This document shows positions 23,632 to 31,943 of a stretch of DNA of 64,000 bases, in pieces. The translations under genes were made by a program, and so were the position numbers. Below the pieces are notes generated by a model. The model was given only the letters and a program-made list of their open reading frames with translations, searched no databases and was not told the origin of the DNA. How positions within the stretch are numbered: the stretch's first letter is position 1; each line of letters opens with the position of its first letter. Source of the DNA: Streptomyces brasiliensis (GTDB lineage Bacteria; Actinomycetota; Actinomycetes; Streptomycetales; Streptomycetaceae); contig NZ_BMQA01000010.1 of the NCBI RefSeq assembly GCF_014647875.1, positions 1 to 64,000 on the forward strand, given 5' to 3'.

Positions 23632-25020
23632 TTGTCCCAACAGCAGCTCGGACGCTGGCCGTTGCGATCAGGCGGTACGGCGCCCACACCCGCGCCGGAT
23701 CCGGGCTCGCCGTCGGCGCGGTTCGTCGGCAAGCTGGCGAGTCTGGGGTGCGTGGCGGCTGGATACGGCGTATTTCAGGGCCTGTTCGGGGTGCTGCCGG
23801 ACTCGCTCGGCGGAGAGGCGGCGAAGTGGCTGATCTCCGTGGTGAGCGGGGTCGGTACGATGGTGGCCGCCTGGCTGGCGGCGGCGCTGCTGCGTGCCCG
23901 GTCCGCAGGAGTGGCACGGGCGGATGCGCTGCCCGTGCGGGTGGTGCCGACCGAACTGCCGGGGCCGCTGCCCAGCGTGTTCGCGGCCGCGTACGAGGCG
24001 CTGTTCGACGGGGTGACCGTCGTGGACGATCCGGTCCGTGGGCGGCTCACCGGCTGGTCGCACTCCCTGGGCGAGGGCGCCGCGTCGCCGCCCACGGCGC
24101 TGAGCACGGCGTACGGCCTGCACATGATGCTCGACCTGGGCGTGCCCGACGGCCGTCTGAGCACCGGTGACCTGGTGGAAACGCTGTGGCGGCTGCGATT
24201 GCCGGACGGCGGCTGGTCGGCGCGGACGCAGGGGACGAAGGCACGGCCGGAGATCACGGCCCTGGTGCTGGGCGCGCTGGCCCGTGCGGGTTCGTCCGGT
24301 GACCGGCTGGCGGCCGAGGTGGACGGCTGCACCACCGGTTTCACGCGTGAACTCGACCCGGCGGGGCGGGAGTCGACGCACGTCGTCACGACCGTGCTGC
24401 GCGGTCTGCTGCGCGCTGCGCCCCGCTCACCTGTCCTGCCCGCGCTGTGCGAGGCACTGGTGGACGGGGCGGTCGACGACGAGCGCCGTGACCATCTGCG
24501 CGGCTGGGCCTACCGGTTGCACGCGCCGTACGACCGGCCGTCGGCGCTGCACACCGCGCAGGCGGTGGTCGCCCTGGACCGTGCGGCCCGGGTGCTGGGC
24601 GAGCCGGCCGGGGCGCGCGCGGCCCGTCAGGACGGGGTGCGCTGGCTGCTGTCCTGCCCGGAAGCCCGGCACGACAACTGCCCGGACGTGGCGCACCTGC
24701 GCGAGGAGGTGCGCCGTTCGCACCCCGACGACCCGGCCCGCCACGAGGTCCTGTACGTACGGCACTTCACCGCCACCTGGCTGGTGCGCGCCCTGACGAC
24801 ACCGGGCGCACGGGAGGTCGCCGTCGCCGACGGCCTGGAGGAGCGGTGGCGGGAGCGGCTGGCCGGGGCCTTCGCCGCGGTGTGGGCGGGGCAGACGAAC
24901 GGCATCTGGAGCTGGGACCATGGTGACGGAAGCGAACTGCGGCGGCCCATGTGGATGACCTATCAAGGTCTTTCGGCGCTGCGCACCCATGCCGTATGGA
25001 TGTATCGCCCGGACAATTAG
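23632..25020 (+). CDS. Membrane-anchored alpha/alpha-toroid (prenyltransferase/squalene-cyclase-like) protein
   Basis: A 462-residue protein. Two hydrophobic stretches, about residues 34-58 and 66-87, should anchor the N-terminus. The rest looks like an alpha/alpha-toroid with QW-like repeats: LRLPDGGWSARTQGTKARPE, then SALHTAQAVVALDRAARVLG, EVLYVRHFTATWLVRAL and NGIWSWDHGDG. A DxDD catalytic motif of squalene-hopene cyclases is not visible, so it may bind rather than cyclise a ligand. I cannot assign a function. It starts at a TTG at 23632, after GGGGGAGGAAG. A cupin-like gene follows 51 bases later. Confidence 0.65.
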   Translation: MSQQQLGRWPLRSGGTAPTPAPDPGSPSARFVGKLASLGCVAAGYGVFQGLFGVLPDSLGGEAAKWLISVVSGVGTMVAAWLAAALLRARSAGVARADALPVRVVPTELPGPLPSVFAAAYEALFDGVTVVDDPVRGRLTGWSHSLGEGAASPPTALSTAYGLHMMLDLGVPDGRLSTGDLVETLWRLRLPDGGWSARTQGTKARPEITALVLGALARAGSSGDRLAAEVDGCTTGFTRELDPAGRESTHVVTTVLRGLLRAAPRSPVLPALCEALVDGAVDDERRDHLRGWAYRLHAPYDRPSALHTAQAVVALDRAARVLGEPAGARAARQDGVRWLLSCPEARHDNCPDVAHLREEVRRSHPDDPARHEVLYVRHFTATWLVRALTTPGAREVAVADGLEERWRERLAGAFAAVWAGQTNGIWSWDHGDGSELRRPMWMTYQGLSALRTHAVWMYRPDN

Positions 25021-25071
25021 TTGAAGGCACCAGAACACGGCGTTGCCGTACGGTAGTTGAAGGGTGAGTGC

Positions 25072-25809
25072 ATGGGTGGTCGGCAGGTTCTGGCGGCGCG
25101 GCGGCTGCTGACCGAGACGCTCGGCGGCGAACTGTCCGAGGACGAGACGGTGGCCGCCGCACGTGCCGCCATCGCCGAACTCGGCTCTTCCGAGCGGCTG
25201 TTGGAGCTGATAGCCGAACTCGCTTCGGGCGAGGGCGATCCCAAGGGCTGCGCCCGGCTGTCCTACCGGCACGTCCTCGGCTTCGACAAGCTGCTGCTGA
25301 TCGACGGTGGCCCCCGGCTCATGCTGCGCGCGCACATCTGGCATGCGGGTTCCGGCTCACCCGGCGAGGAGGACGTCCACAACCACCGCTCCCCGCTGGC
25401 CTCTCACGTCGTACGGGGGCGACTGGCGATGGAGCTGTACGAGGCGGTGCCACAGGGCGGCGGGATTGCAGCGGAACGATACCTGGAGTCACTGGCGGAC
25501 GACGGGTCGGCGGACTGGCTGCTGCGGCCGGCGGGACCGGCGCGGCTGCGGCTGACGCATGTGGGCCAGTACGCGGCGGGCAGTTCCTACGCGCTGCCCG
25601 CGCACACCCTGCACCGGGCCTGGTGCGACACGGACGCGCCGACGGTGACCCTGTTCCTGGAGACGGGCGCCGAACGGCGACCCCACACGGATGTGTTCAC
25701 GGCGGGCGGTCCGCATCCGGGGGCGGTGTCGAAGGTGCCGTTGGACGTGCCGGGCTATCTGGCGGCGCTGAGCGACCTGGCCGAGCTGCTCAGGAACTCG
25801 TACGTGTGA
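25072..25809 (+). CDS. Cupin-like protein
   Basis: A 245-residue protein. The C-terminal two thirds look like a cupin: HIWHAGSGSPGEEDVHNHRS (H-x-H metal pair), LASHVVRGRLAMELYEAVP, and the second motif YALPAHTLHRAWCDTDAP. The arrangement resembles cysteine-dioxygenase-type metal centres, but the substrate is unknown. The first 60 residues are helical. ATG 25072 follows AAGGGTGAG. The sequence TAGTTGAAGG occurs twice before it (25018 and 25054). It is probably cotranscribed with the toroid gene, and its last 20 bases overlap the convergent NUDIX gene. Confidence 0.6.
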   Translation: MGGRQVLAARRLLTETLGGELSEDETVAAARAAIAELGSSERLLELIAELASGEGDPKGCARLSYRHVLGFDKLLLIDGGPRLMLRAHIWHAGSGSPGEEDVHNHRSPLASHVVRGRLAMELYEAVPQGGGIAAERYLESLADDGSADWLLRPAGPARLRLTHVGQYAAGSSYALPAHTLHRAWCDTDAPTVTLFLETGAERRPHTDVFTAGGPHPGAVSKVPLDVPGYLAALSDLAELLRNSYV

Positions 25810-26230
25810 GGACCGCGAGGGCCTGGGACACGACGTCGCGGTTGTAGTCGTCGATCTCGACGGAGGACAGCCGGTCCGTCGGCAGCCACTCGTAGTCCTG
25901 GTCCGGCTCGGGGAGGACGACATGCCGGGTCAACGGCCTGACCAGGAAATTGTCCTGCCAGTTCTTGACCTCGTGCCCGCGGTACTCGCTGACGAAGGAG
26001 GACTCGCCGATCCGCCGGACCACCTCACCGAGCAGCCCGGTCTCCTCTTTCAGCTCGCGCAGGGCGCCGTCCTCGGGGCTCTCGCCCGCCTCCAGTTTCC
26101 CGCACGGCACGCCCCACACACGCGGCAGGAACCGCTCGCGCTCACTGCGGCGCACCAGGAGCACCCGACCCTGCTCGTCCATCACGACGGCGGCCGCCAG
26201 TCGCCTCTCGCCGGGGATGTCCATGTCCAT
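25790..26230 (-). CDS. NUDIX hydrolase
   Basis: A 146-residue protein with a complete NUDIX box, GKLEAGESPEDGALRELKEE followed by TGL (G-x5-E-x7-RE-x2-EE-x-G). These enzymes hydrolyse nucleoside diphosphate derivatives such as oxidised nucleotides, sugar nucleotides or caps, using Mg ions held by the glutamates. ATG 26230 follows GAGGAACC; a second ATG six bases on is also possible. It is convergent with, and overlaps, the cupin-like gene. Substrate specificity cannot be read from the sequence. Confidence 0.88.
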   Translation of the reverse strand: MDMDIPGERRLAAAVVMDEQGRVLLVRRSERERFLPRVWGVPCGKLEAGESPEDGALRELKEETGLLGEVVRRIGESSFVSEYRGHEVKNWQDNFLVRPLTRHVVLPEPDQDYEWLPTDRLSSVEIDDYNRDVVSQALAVLTRTSS

Positions 26231-26329
26231 GGTTCCTCGGTCCCTCGCCGGTGATGAGTCCAAAGGGTCTGATACCCACGAAAGTATCCACGGTACCAGG
26301 ATCGGTCGAACGGGGCTGTGCGCTCGATC

Positions 26330-27163
26330 TCATCCGGTCCCCCGGGCGAGCGCCTGCACCTCCCCGTACGAGGGAGTCGTACCCCCACTCGGCGTACGCC
26401 CGTCCAGGATGCCCTCCACGGCGTCGAGGGCCGCGCCCAGGGCCCGCCGGTAGAGCAGCGAACCGAGACTGACGCGACGCACACCGAGCGCGGCGAGTTC
26501 GGGGAGGGCGGGACCGTCGGGCGAGTAGAGGACGTTGAGAGGGACCTCGAGGTGCCGTACGAGAGCGGTGATCCGGGCCGGATCGGTGAGCCCGGGCACG
26601 AACACCCCGTCCGCCCCGGCCTGTTGATAGGCGTCGAGGCGCTTGAGCGTCCCCTGCCCGTCTCCGAGCCAGTAGGTGTCGGTGCGGGCGTTCACGAAGA
26701 GGCCGGGAACGGCGGACTTCACGGCGGCGATTTTCGCCGCGTGCAGGTCAGCCGGCCCGAGCCCGTCCTCCAGATTGATCCCGACGGCTCCCACGGCCCA
26801 CAACTCCCGTGCGAACTCGGCCACTTCCTTCGGCTCGTCGCTGAACCCGCTCTCGGCGTCGACGGAGAGCAGGAAGGGCCCGCTGCCGAGCGTGAGGGCG
26901 AGCTGCAGTGTCTGGTCCCGGGTCGCCGCCGCACCGTCGGGGAGCCCGGTGGCGGCGGCGACGCCGAGACTTGTCGTCCCGACCGCCGCGAACCCACGCG
27001 CCGCGAGGGCGGCGGCCGAGGCGTGGTCCCAGGCGTTGGGCAGGAACAGGGGCCGCCCCCACCGGTGGTGAAGACCGGCGAAGGCGGCCCCCGGGGTCGC
27101 GTGCGGCCCGGACGTGGCGGGCCCGGCATCGGTGGGCGTCGCGGGTGCGGTGTCGTGCCTCAT
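26330..27163 (-). CDS. Isocitrate lyase/PEP mutase family protein
   Basis: A 277-residue TIM-barrel protein of the PEP mutase/isocitrate lyase superfamily. Diagnostic segments are LFLPNAWDHASAAALAARGF, LSVDAESGFSD (metal-binding Asp) and GAVGINLEDG, then VNARTDTYWLG and GADGVFVPGL. Members cleave or form C-C or P-C bonds on oxaloacetate-like substrates; many, like this one, are uncharacterised. A TAGCGT -10 element lies seven bases before the ATG, so the mRNA is probably leaderless. Confidence 0.88.
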   Translation of the reverse strand: MRHDTAPATPTDAGPATSGPHATPGAAFAGLHHRWGRPLFLPNAWDHASAAALAARGFAAVGTTSLGVAAATGLPDGAAATRDQTLQLALTLGSGPFLLSVDAESGFSDEPKEVAEFARELWAVGAVGINLEDGLGPADLHAAKIAAVKSAVPGLFVNARTDTYWLGDGQGTLKRLDAYQQAGADGVFVPGLTDPARITALVRHLEVPLNVLYSPDGPALPELAALGVRRVSLGSLLYRRALGAALDAVEGILDGRTPSGGTTPSYGEVQALARGTG

Positions 27164-27248
27164 ACGGTGAACGCTAGGCCCGGGTTCCTTCGGCGCCGGC
27201 CGAAGTGTCCGCACCCGCCGCGCCCCTTCCCCCGCGTCGGCCGGCGGA

Positions 27249-27280
27249 GTGACCGCAGGTCCTTACGGACCTGCGGTCAC
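27249..27280. terminator. Perfect 14-bp hairpin
   Basis: GTGACCGCAGGTCC and its complement GGACCTGCGGTCAC flank a TTAC loop. The stem includes the stop codon of an epoxide-hydrolase remnant on the minus strand. It lies between that remnant and the start of the isocitrate-lyase-like gene on the same strand, so it would insulate the latter. No T-tract follows, as is common in Streptomyces. Confidence 0.65.
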
Positions 27281-27340
27281 CAGCAGCTCCGGCCGCTCCC
27301 ACGCCGCGAAGTGACCTCCACTGGAGATCCTGTTGTATCG
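27263..27340 (-). pseudogene. Epoxide-hydrolase-like C-terminal remnant
   Basis: A minus-strand frame ends RHRYNRISSGGHFAAWERPE then LLVTAGP and a TAA at 27263-27265. SGGHFAAWE-x-PELL is the C-terminal signature of alpha/beta epoxide hydrolases, including the catalytic His. Upstream of about 27340 the similarity disappears. No start codon or N-terminal half is present. It is a dead gene fragment between two intact genes. Confidence 0.6.
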
Positions 27341-27391
27341 GTGCCGCCGCGTGGCCCCTCGAAACCGCCGTCGCCGGTATGACCGGCGCCC

Positions 27392-27760
27392 TCACTCGCC
27401 GCGTTCCCCCGCACTCCGCTCCACGCAGAACTCGTTGCCCTCGGGATCTGCCAGTACCGCCCAACCGGTCCCGTCGGCCCGCCGCTGATCGTCGACGAGT
27501 GTGGCCCCCAGGGCGAGCAGCCGCTCGACCTCCTCGTCGCGGGTGCGGTCCTGCGGCTGGAGGTCCAGATGAACACGGTTCTTCACGGACTTGCGCTCCG
27601 GCACGGTGACGAAGAGCAGCCCCGCCGCCTCGATCAGCGCTTCCGGGTCACCGGGACGGTCGTCCTCGTGCAGGGGCGCGCCGAGAACCCGCGACCAGAA
27701 ACTGGCGAGGCCGTACGCGTCGGCGGAGTCGATCGTCATGTGGCGGATCTTGGAGGTCAT
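27392..27760 (-). CDS. VOC family protein (glyoxalase-like domain)
   Basis: A 122-residue vicinal-oxygen-chelate protein: IRHMTIDSADAYGLASFWSR at the start, VHLDLQPQDRTRDEEVERL in the middle and VLADPEGNEFCVE at the end. These give the paired beta-alpha-beta-beta-beta units. Metal-binding His (VHLDL) and Glu (NEFCVE) are present. The family includes glyoxalases, dioxygenases and drug-binding resistance proteins; the substrate is unknown. ATG 27760 matches the usual family start. Confidence 0.85.
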   Translation of the reverse strand: MTSKIRHMTIDSADAYGLASFWSRVLGAPLHEDDRPGDPEALIEAAGLLFVTVPERKSVKNRVHLDLQPQDRTRDEEVERLLALGATLVDDQRRADGTGWAVLADPEGNEFCVERSAGERGE

Positions 27761-27848
27761 GCGGGGATTGTCGTGGGTGGTGAGGGCGGGCGACAACGGG
27801 TTTGCGGGGCGGCGGACGCCGGTGAGGGCACGGCCTTCCTTCATACGA

Positions 27849-29546
27849 TCATCGTGGGGCGGCGCACGTGACCTGGACTCCGGAGGCGTCCAGCACGGCC
27901 CGCAGCACGGCCCCCGAACTCCAGTGGATCTCCAGCCCTCCGGCCTCGTCCGTCGTCACGGAGACCAGTTCCGCGAAGGGCAGTGGGTCCGGGTCGGCGG
28001 TGAGGCGGGACAGGGCGACGAAGAGGGTGGCGGAGTCGGTCGTCGTGCCCGCGAGGTCGTCCGACAGTCCTGCCGTCGGGGCGAGTTCGGACCGTACGCC
28101 CTCCCCCGCCGCCCAGCCCGTGACCCGCACCGGTGTCCCCGCCTCCGCTCCCGACACCAGGTGCGCCCGTACCTCCACCGCGCCCTCGGCCGCCACCAGC
28201 GTGGTCACCGTGACGCCGTCGCGTACGGTGTGCCGGGAGGCCGCCCAGCCCTCCCCCACGCCCAGCGGAACGATGTCCGTACGGCCCGGATCGTCGCCGA
28301 CGATCACGCTGTTGTCGTACGACGCCGACGGCCGCGTCACGGTCGAGTAGGCGAGCCGGGTGTAGTAGGGGTCGTAGCGGACGTCCTCGCTGCCGTGGTT
28401 GTGGAGGCGGACCAGGCCGTCCGAACGCGTCGACTGGAGCAGCCAGTTGGGGGCGGCGAGGGACGTGACCGCGTCGGTGCGTTCGGCGGGGCCGGCCTCT
28501 TCCGTCGCCGTCCACACCTCGTGGTCCGGTGGGAGGAGAAGGCCCACGAAGCCCTTGCTCGCCCAGTACGGGGAGGCGGGACCCGAATAGTCCTGCAGGA
28601 ACGCCTCGTCGGGGCCGTGCCAGCCCAGCGACAGCAGGCCGTCGCCGTCCACCGCGCCCCGCTCCAGGAAGTACTTCAGCGCACCCGAGGCCAGCCTGCG
28701 GGTCTCGCCCGGTGACAGGGGCGTACGGCCCGTGAGCGCCCCCAGCCACAGCGGGGCCGCCGTCGCGAAACGGTAGGTCAGGGAGCGGCCCTGGAGCATG
28801 GGGGCGCCGTCACCGCCGAACAGGCGGGCGTAGTCCTCGAGGTGGCGCTCGAGCCGGCCGCCGTACAGGTCGAGCAGGTCCGTCGAGCCGGCCAGCCAGG
28901 CGTGCAGCACCGGGTAGAGGTGCATGGCCCAGCCGTTGTAGTAGTCGAAGGCGCGGCGCGGGCCGTCGCTGTACCAGCCGTCCCCGACGTACCACCGCTC
29001 GATGCGTTCCAGCCCACGGTCGATCGCCTTGCGGGCGGCCTCTGTCTCGTGGCCGATCTCCTGGAGGAAGCCGCCGACGGTGACCGGGAACAACTCCCAG
29101 TTGCACTCCCAGGGTTCGGCCGTGAGCGCGTCCGCCAGCCAGACCGCCGCCCGCTCCCGCACGGGCTCGTCCAGCCGGTCCCACAGCAGGGGTCTGGTCA
29201 GACGGAGGGCGAGCGCGATCGATGCCGCCTCGACAAGAGGCTGACTGCGGTCATCGATCCGCGGCCAGACGCCCCCGGCTCCGGCGGCGAGGCCCTCGGC
29301 GTAGCGGCCGAGCACGGTTCCGTCCTGGCGGAAGGCGGCGAGCAGGAGCGTACGGGCATAGCCCTCCAGGCCGTCGGAGAGACGGCCGGACCGGCTGACG
29401 TGGTCGCCGGGGAGGTGGTAGAGGGCACGGTCACCGGTGGCGTACGGCTCCACGGCGGCGAGCAGGGCGTCGGCGGCGGCCTCCCAGTGGGCCCGGGCGC
29501 AGCCGGTGTACGGGCTGAGCGTGCGGTCGGGGGCGGGCAGGTGCAT
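27849..29546 (-). CDS. DUF2264 domain protein
   Basis: A 565-residue protein matching DUF2264. The N-terminal two thirds form an (alpha/alpha)6-barrel-like region (FDYYNGWAMHLYPVLHAWLA, GDGAPMLQGRSLTYRFATAA, FLQDYSGPASPYWASKGFVG) and the C-terminal third is beta-rich. The fold suggests a glycoside hydrolase or lyase acting on plant polysaccharide, but activity is not established. No signal peptide is seen. A LacI-type palindrome about 90 bases before the start suggests sugar control. Confidence 0.87.
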   Translation of the reverse strand: MHLPAPDRTLSPYTGCARAHWEAAADALLAAVEPYATGDRALYHLPGDHVSRSGRLSDGLEGYARTLLLAAFRQDGTVLGRYAEGLAAGAGGVWPRIDDRSQPLVEAASIALALRLTRPLLWDRLDEPVRERAAVWLADALTAEPWECNWELFPVTVGGFLQEIGHETEAARKAIDRGLERIERWYVGDGWYSDGPRRAFDYYNGWAMHLYPVLHAWLAGSTDLLDLYGGRLERHLEDYARLFGGDGAPMLQGRSLTYRFATAAPLWLGALTGRTPLSPGETRRLASGALKYFLERGAVDGDGLLSLGWHGPDEAFLQDYSGPASPYWASKGFVGLLLPPDHEVWTATEEAGPAERTDAVTSLAAPNWLLQSTRSDGLVRLHNHGSEDVRYDPYYTRLAYSTVTRPSASYDNSVIVGDDPGRTDIVPLGVGEGWAASRHTVRDGVTVTTLVAAEGAVEVRAHLVSGAEAGTPVRVTGWAAGEGVRSELAPTAGLSDDLAGTTTDSATLFVALSRLTADPDPLPFAELVSVTTDEAGGLEIHWSSGAVLRAVLDASGVQVTCAAPR

Positions 29547-29635
29547 CAGCGGCGGTTCCCTTCCGTGCGTGACCTGGGGCGCCCCGGTTCCGGTCGGAAC
29601 GCCCCAGGCCTGGCCGCTGGACGCTACCGCTACGC

Positions 29636-29648
29636 GGAAGCGCTTTCT
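29636..29648. promoter_or_regulatory. LacI-type operator, GGAAGCGCTTTCT
   Basis: The near-perfect palindrome GGAAGC/GCTTTC is centred on CG-like GCGC, as in LacI/CcpA family sites. It lies 90 bases before the DUF2264 start on the opposite side from the phosphotransferase gene end. A carbohydrate repressor is the likely ligand. Confidence 0.5.
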
Positions 29649-29708
29649 AGACCCCGCGGCGATTTCAGCTCCCGCGCGTCCGCTGCCGGTTGGTCGCTCC
29701 GTTTCAGG

Positions 29709-30857
29709 TCAACGGTTCCCGTCGGGCGGCGGCCAGCGGCCGCTCGGGGCCTCCGGGAAGCCCAGCCGGGGCGCCAGCGTCCGGGCCTCCGCCGCCCAGC
29801 CCGCAAGGAATGAGAGCGTCAATCCCCGTTCCTGGTACCGGAGTTCGGCGGACACGGTCCGCCCGCCGCCGTAGTCGAGCTGCTCCTCACCGGCTCGGGC
29901 GAGCATCAGTGCGGTGAGCCAGTCGTACTTCACGGCCGAGGCGCACACGCCGAGCCGTACGAACGCCTCGTCACCGCGCCATCCGCCCTCCCGCAGGCCG
30001 TGCAGATAGGCGGCGTACGCGGCCGCTGCGTACGCGGGCAGCCGGGCGGCCGGCAGGAACAGGTCGAAGACGGAGTCGGGAAGGTAGTTGCCGAGATCCT
30101 CACCCAGGGCACCGTCCCCGGCGAACGCCCAGTCGAAGGCTACGGAGTTGGAGCCGGCGCCGCCGTCCGCACCGTCCGTACGGACGTTCGCGGGCCACAG
30201 GTCGAGATGGCTGAAGGCGCGCGGCAGGTTCTCCATGACCTCCAGGAACCACTCCCGGTCGTGGTGCAGCCGGACCATCTCGCGGCGCAGCCCCGGCGGG
30301 AAGTGGTCACGGACGAGCGGCTGTCGCCAGGCCGCGTCGTCGTCGAGCAGTTCCTGACCGAGGGTGTTGCTGCCGACGTACTGCCGCAGGAAGCGGCGGC
30401 TCAGCCAGGGCCGGTCGCCCGGAGGCCCGGCACCCTGCGCGGCACCGAGCCGGTGGGCATGCGCGACATGCCGCTCGACCGTCCAGCCGGTGGCGGGCTC
30501 ACCGGCCACGTCCTCCAGCCACAGCGCGACATCCCCGTCCGCCCGCTCGACGCTGGCCAGCAGCCGGGGCGCGCGAATGCCGTACGGCTGCCAGGTCTGG
30601 GCAAGGCCCGACTCGTAGACGTGGGCCTCGCGCCGCCAGTAGTTCCAGTGCCGGGGGTCGTTCGAGGCGGCCCAGCGGCCGTCGGCCGCCTTGCTGCGGG
30701 TGAGGACCTTCAGCACGGCGGACCGGCCACCGGCCCGCACCCGCCAGACCCCGGCGGTGACCCCGTTCCTGGGGTTGTGCACGAGGGGTTCGAGCGTGTA
30801 TGCCCGGCCGCCGAGAACGTCGCGCGCCTCCCCGTCGAAGAGGTCGATGTCGGTCAT
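29709..30857 (-). CDS. Aminoglycoside-phosphotransferase-family kinase-like protein
   Basis: A 382-residue protein of the APH/choline kinase fold. The catalytic loop FSHLDLWPANV fits H-x-D-x4-N, and SVAFDWAFAGDG supplies the metal-binding Asp. The N-lobe Lys may be in AVLKVLTRSKA. The phosphate acceptor is unknown; such proteins need not confer drug resistance. TAGGGT lies six bases before the ATG, so the mRNA is probably leaderless. It is divergent from mmuM with only 59 bases between starts. Confidence 0.83.
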   Translation of the reverse strand: MTDIDLFDGEARDVLGGRAYTLEPLVHNPRNGVTAGVWRVRAGGRSAVLKVLTRSKAADGRWAASNDPRHWNYWRREAHVYESGLAQTWQPYGIRAPRLLASVERADGDVALWLEDVAGEPATGWTVERHVAHAHRLGAAQGAGPPGDRPWLSRRFLRQYVGSNTLGQELLDDDAAWRQPLVRDHFPPGLRREMVRLHHDREWFLEVMENLPRAFSHLDLWPANVRTDGADGGAGSNSVAFDWAFAGDGALGEDLGNYLPDSVFDLFLPAARLPAYAAAAYAAYLHGLREGGWRGDEAFVRLGVCASAVKYDWLTALMLARAGEEQLDYGGGRTVSAELRYQERGLTLSFLAGWAAEARTLAPRLGFPEAPSGRWPPPDGNR

Positions 30858-30916
30858 GCGCCAACCCTAGGCGGTGCCCGCCACCGTGCCGCACGGCGTC
30901 GACTACCGTCGATGAC

Positions 30917-31843
30917 ATGACCGGCACCACCTCTCCCGCTCTGCGCGACGCCCTCGCCGCCGGGACTCTCGTGCTCGACGGTGGCATGTCCAACCAGCTC
31001 GAATCCGCGGGGCACGATCTGGGGGACGCGCTGTGGTCGGCGCGGCTGCTCGCCGAGCGGCCCGGGGCCGTCACCGAGGCGCACCTCGCCTACTTCCGGG
31101 CGGGCGCGAACGTGGCGATCACCGCGAGTTACCAGGCCACGTTCGAGGGGTTCGCCGCGCGCGGCATCGGCCGGACGGAGGCGGCGCGGCTGCTGGCACT
31201 CAGCGTGGACCTGGCCCGGGAGGCGGTACGGCAGGCCCGTGGCGAGGGCATCGCGCGGCCGCTGTGGGTGGCGGCGTCCGTCGGGCCGTACGGCGCGATG
31301 CTCGCGGACGGCTCGGAGTACCGCGGCCGGTACGGTCTGAGCGTCGGCGATCTGGAGCGCTTCCACCGCCCCCGGGTCGAGGTGCTCGCCGCCGCCGGCC
31401 CCGAGGTCCTGGCCCTGGAGACGGTCCCGGACACCGACGAGGCGACGGCACTGATGCGCACGGTGCGCGGCCTCGGGGTGCCGGCCTGGCTTTCGTACAC
31501 GATCGACGGCGACCGCACCCGCGCCGGGCAGCCCCTGGAGGAGGCGTTCGCCCTGGCCGCCGACGCGGACGAGGTGATCGCGGTCGGCGTGAACTGCTGC
31601 GCGCCCGGGGACGTGGACCACGCGATCGAGACGGCGACCCGTGTCACCGGCAAGCCGGTCGTGGTCTACCCGAACAGCGGGGAGGGGTGGGATGCCGGTG
31701 CCCGTGCCTGGCACGGCCGCGCCACCTTCAGCGCCGAGCAGGTCAGGGCGTGGCGGGACGCGGGGGCGCGGCTGGTCGGGGGGTGCTGCCGGGTGGGGCC
31801 GGACGCGATCGCGTCGATCGCCGAGGCGTTCAACACCGGCTGA
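30917..31843 (+). CDS. mmuM: Homocysteine S-methyltransferase
   Basis: A 308-residue Pfam S-methyl_trans protein that moves a methyl group, usually from S-methylmethionine, to homocysteine to make methionine. The zinc site is complete: Cys in VGVNCCAP and the CC pair in LVGGCCRVGP. LVLDGGMSNQLES at the N-terminus is typical. TACCGT lies seven bases before the ATG, suggesting a leaderless mRNA. It ends convergent with an esterase gene across an interspersed repeat. Confidence 0.92.
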   Translation: MTGTTSPALRDALAAGTLVLDGGMSNQLESAGHDLGDALWSARLLAERPGAVTEAHLAYFRAGANVAITASYQATFEGFAARGIGRTEAARLLALSVDLAREAVRQARGEGIARPLWVAASVGPYGAMLADGSEYRGRYGLSVGDLERFHRPRVEVLAAAGPEVLALETVPDTDEATALMRTVRGLGVPAWLSYTIDGDRTRAGQPLEEAFALAADADEVIAVGVNCCAPGDVDHAIETATRVTGKPVVVYPNSGEGWDAGARAWHGRATFSAEQVRAWRDAGARLVGGCCRVGPDAIASIAEAFNTG

Positions 31844-31845
31844 GC

Positions 31846-31931
31846 AACGCGCCCCGGGGGCGCGGGGCTGTACGGACATGCGGCTCCGCCGCGTGGCCGC
31901 GACCAGCCACAAGCGACCCGCACCCACCAGC
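31846..31931. repeat. Streptomyces interspersed intergenic repeat
   Basis: About 85 bases between convergent genes read AACGCGCCCCGGGGGCGCGG, then CATGCGGCTCCGCCGCGTGG, then GCGACCAGCCACAAGCGAC. I recall this order of elements as a very common repeat between genes in Streptomyces. It holds two hairpins, GCGCCCC/GGGGCGC-like and ATGCGGC/GCCGCGT. It may terminate transcription from both sides. Confidence 0.65.
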
Positions 31932-31943
31932 CGGCAGAGCCGA

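Noticed and set aside
25018..25063. TAGTTGAAGG direct repeat as an attachment site
   Set aside because: Two 10-base copies 36 bases apart, no integrase nearby; more likely chance or a promoter feature of the cupin gene.
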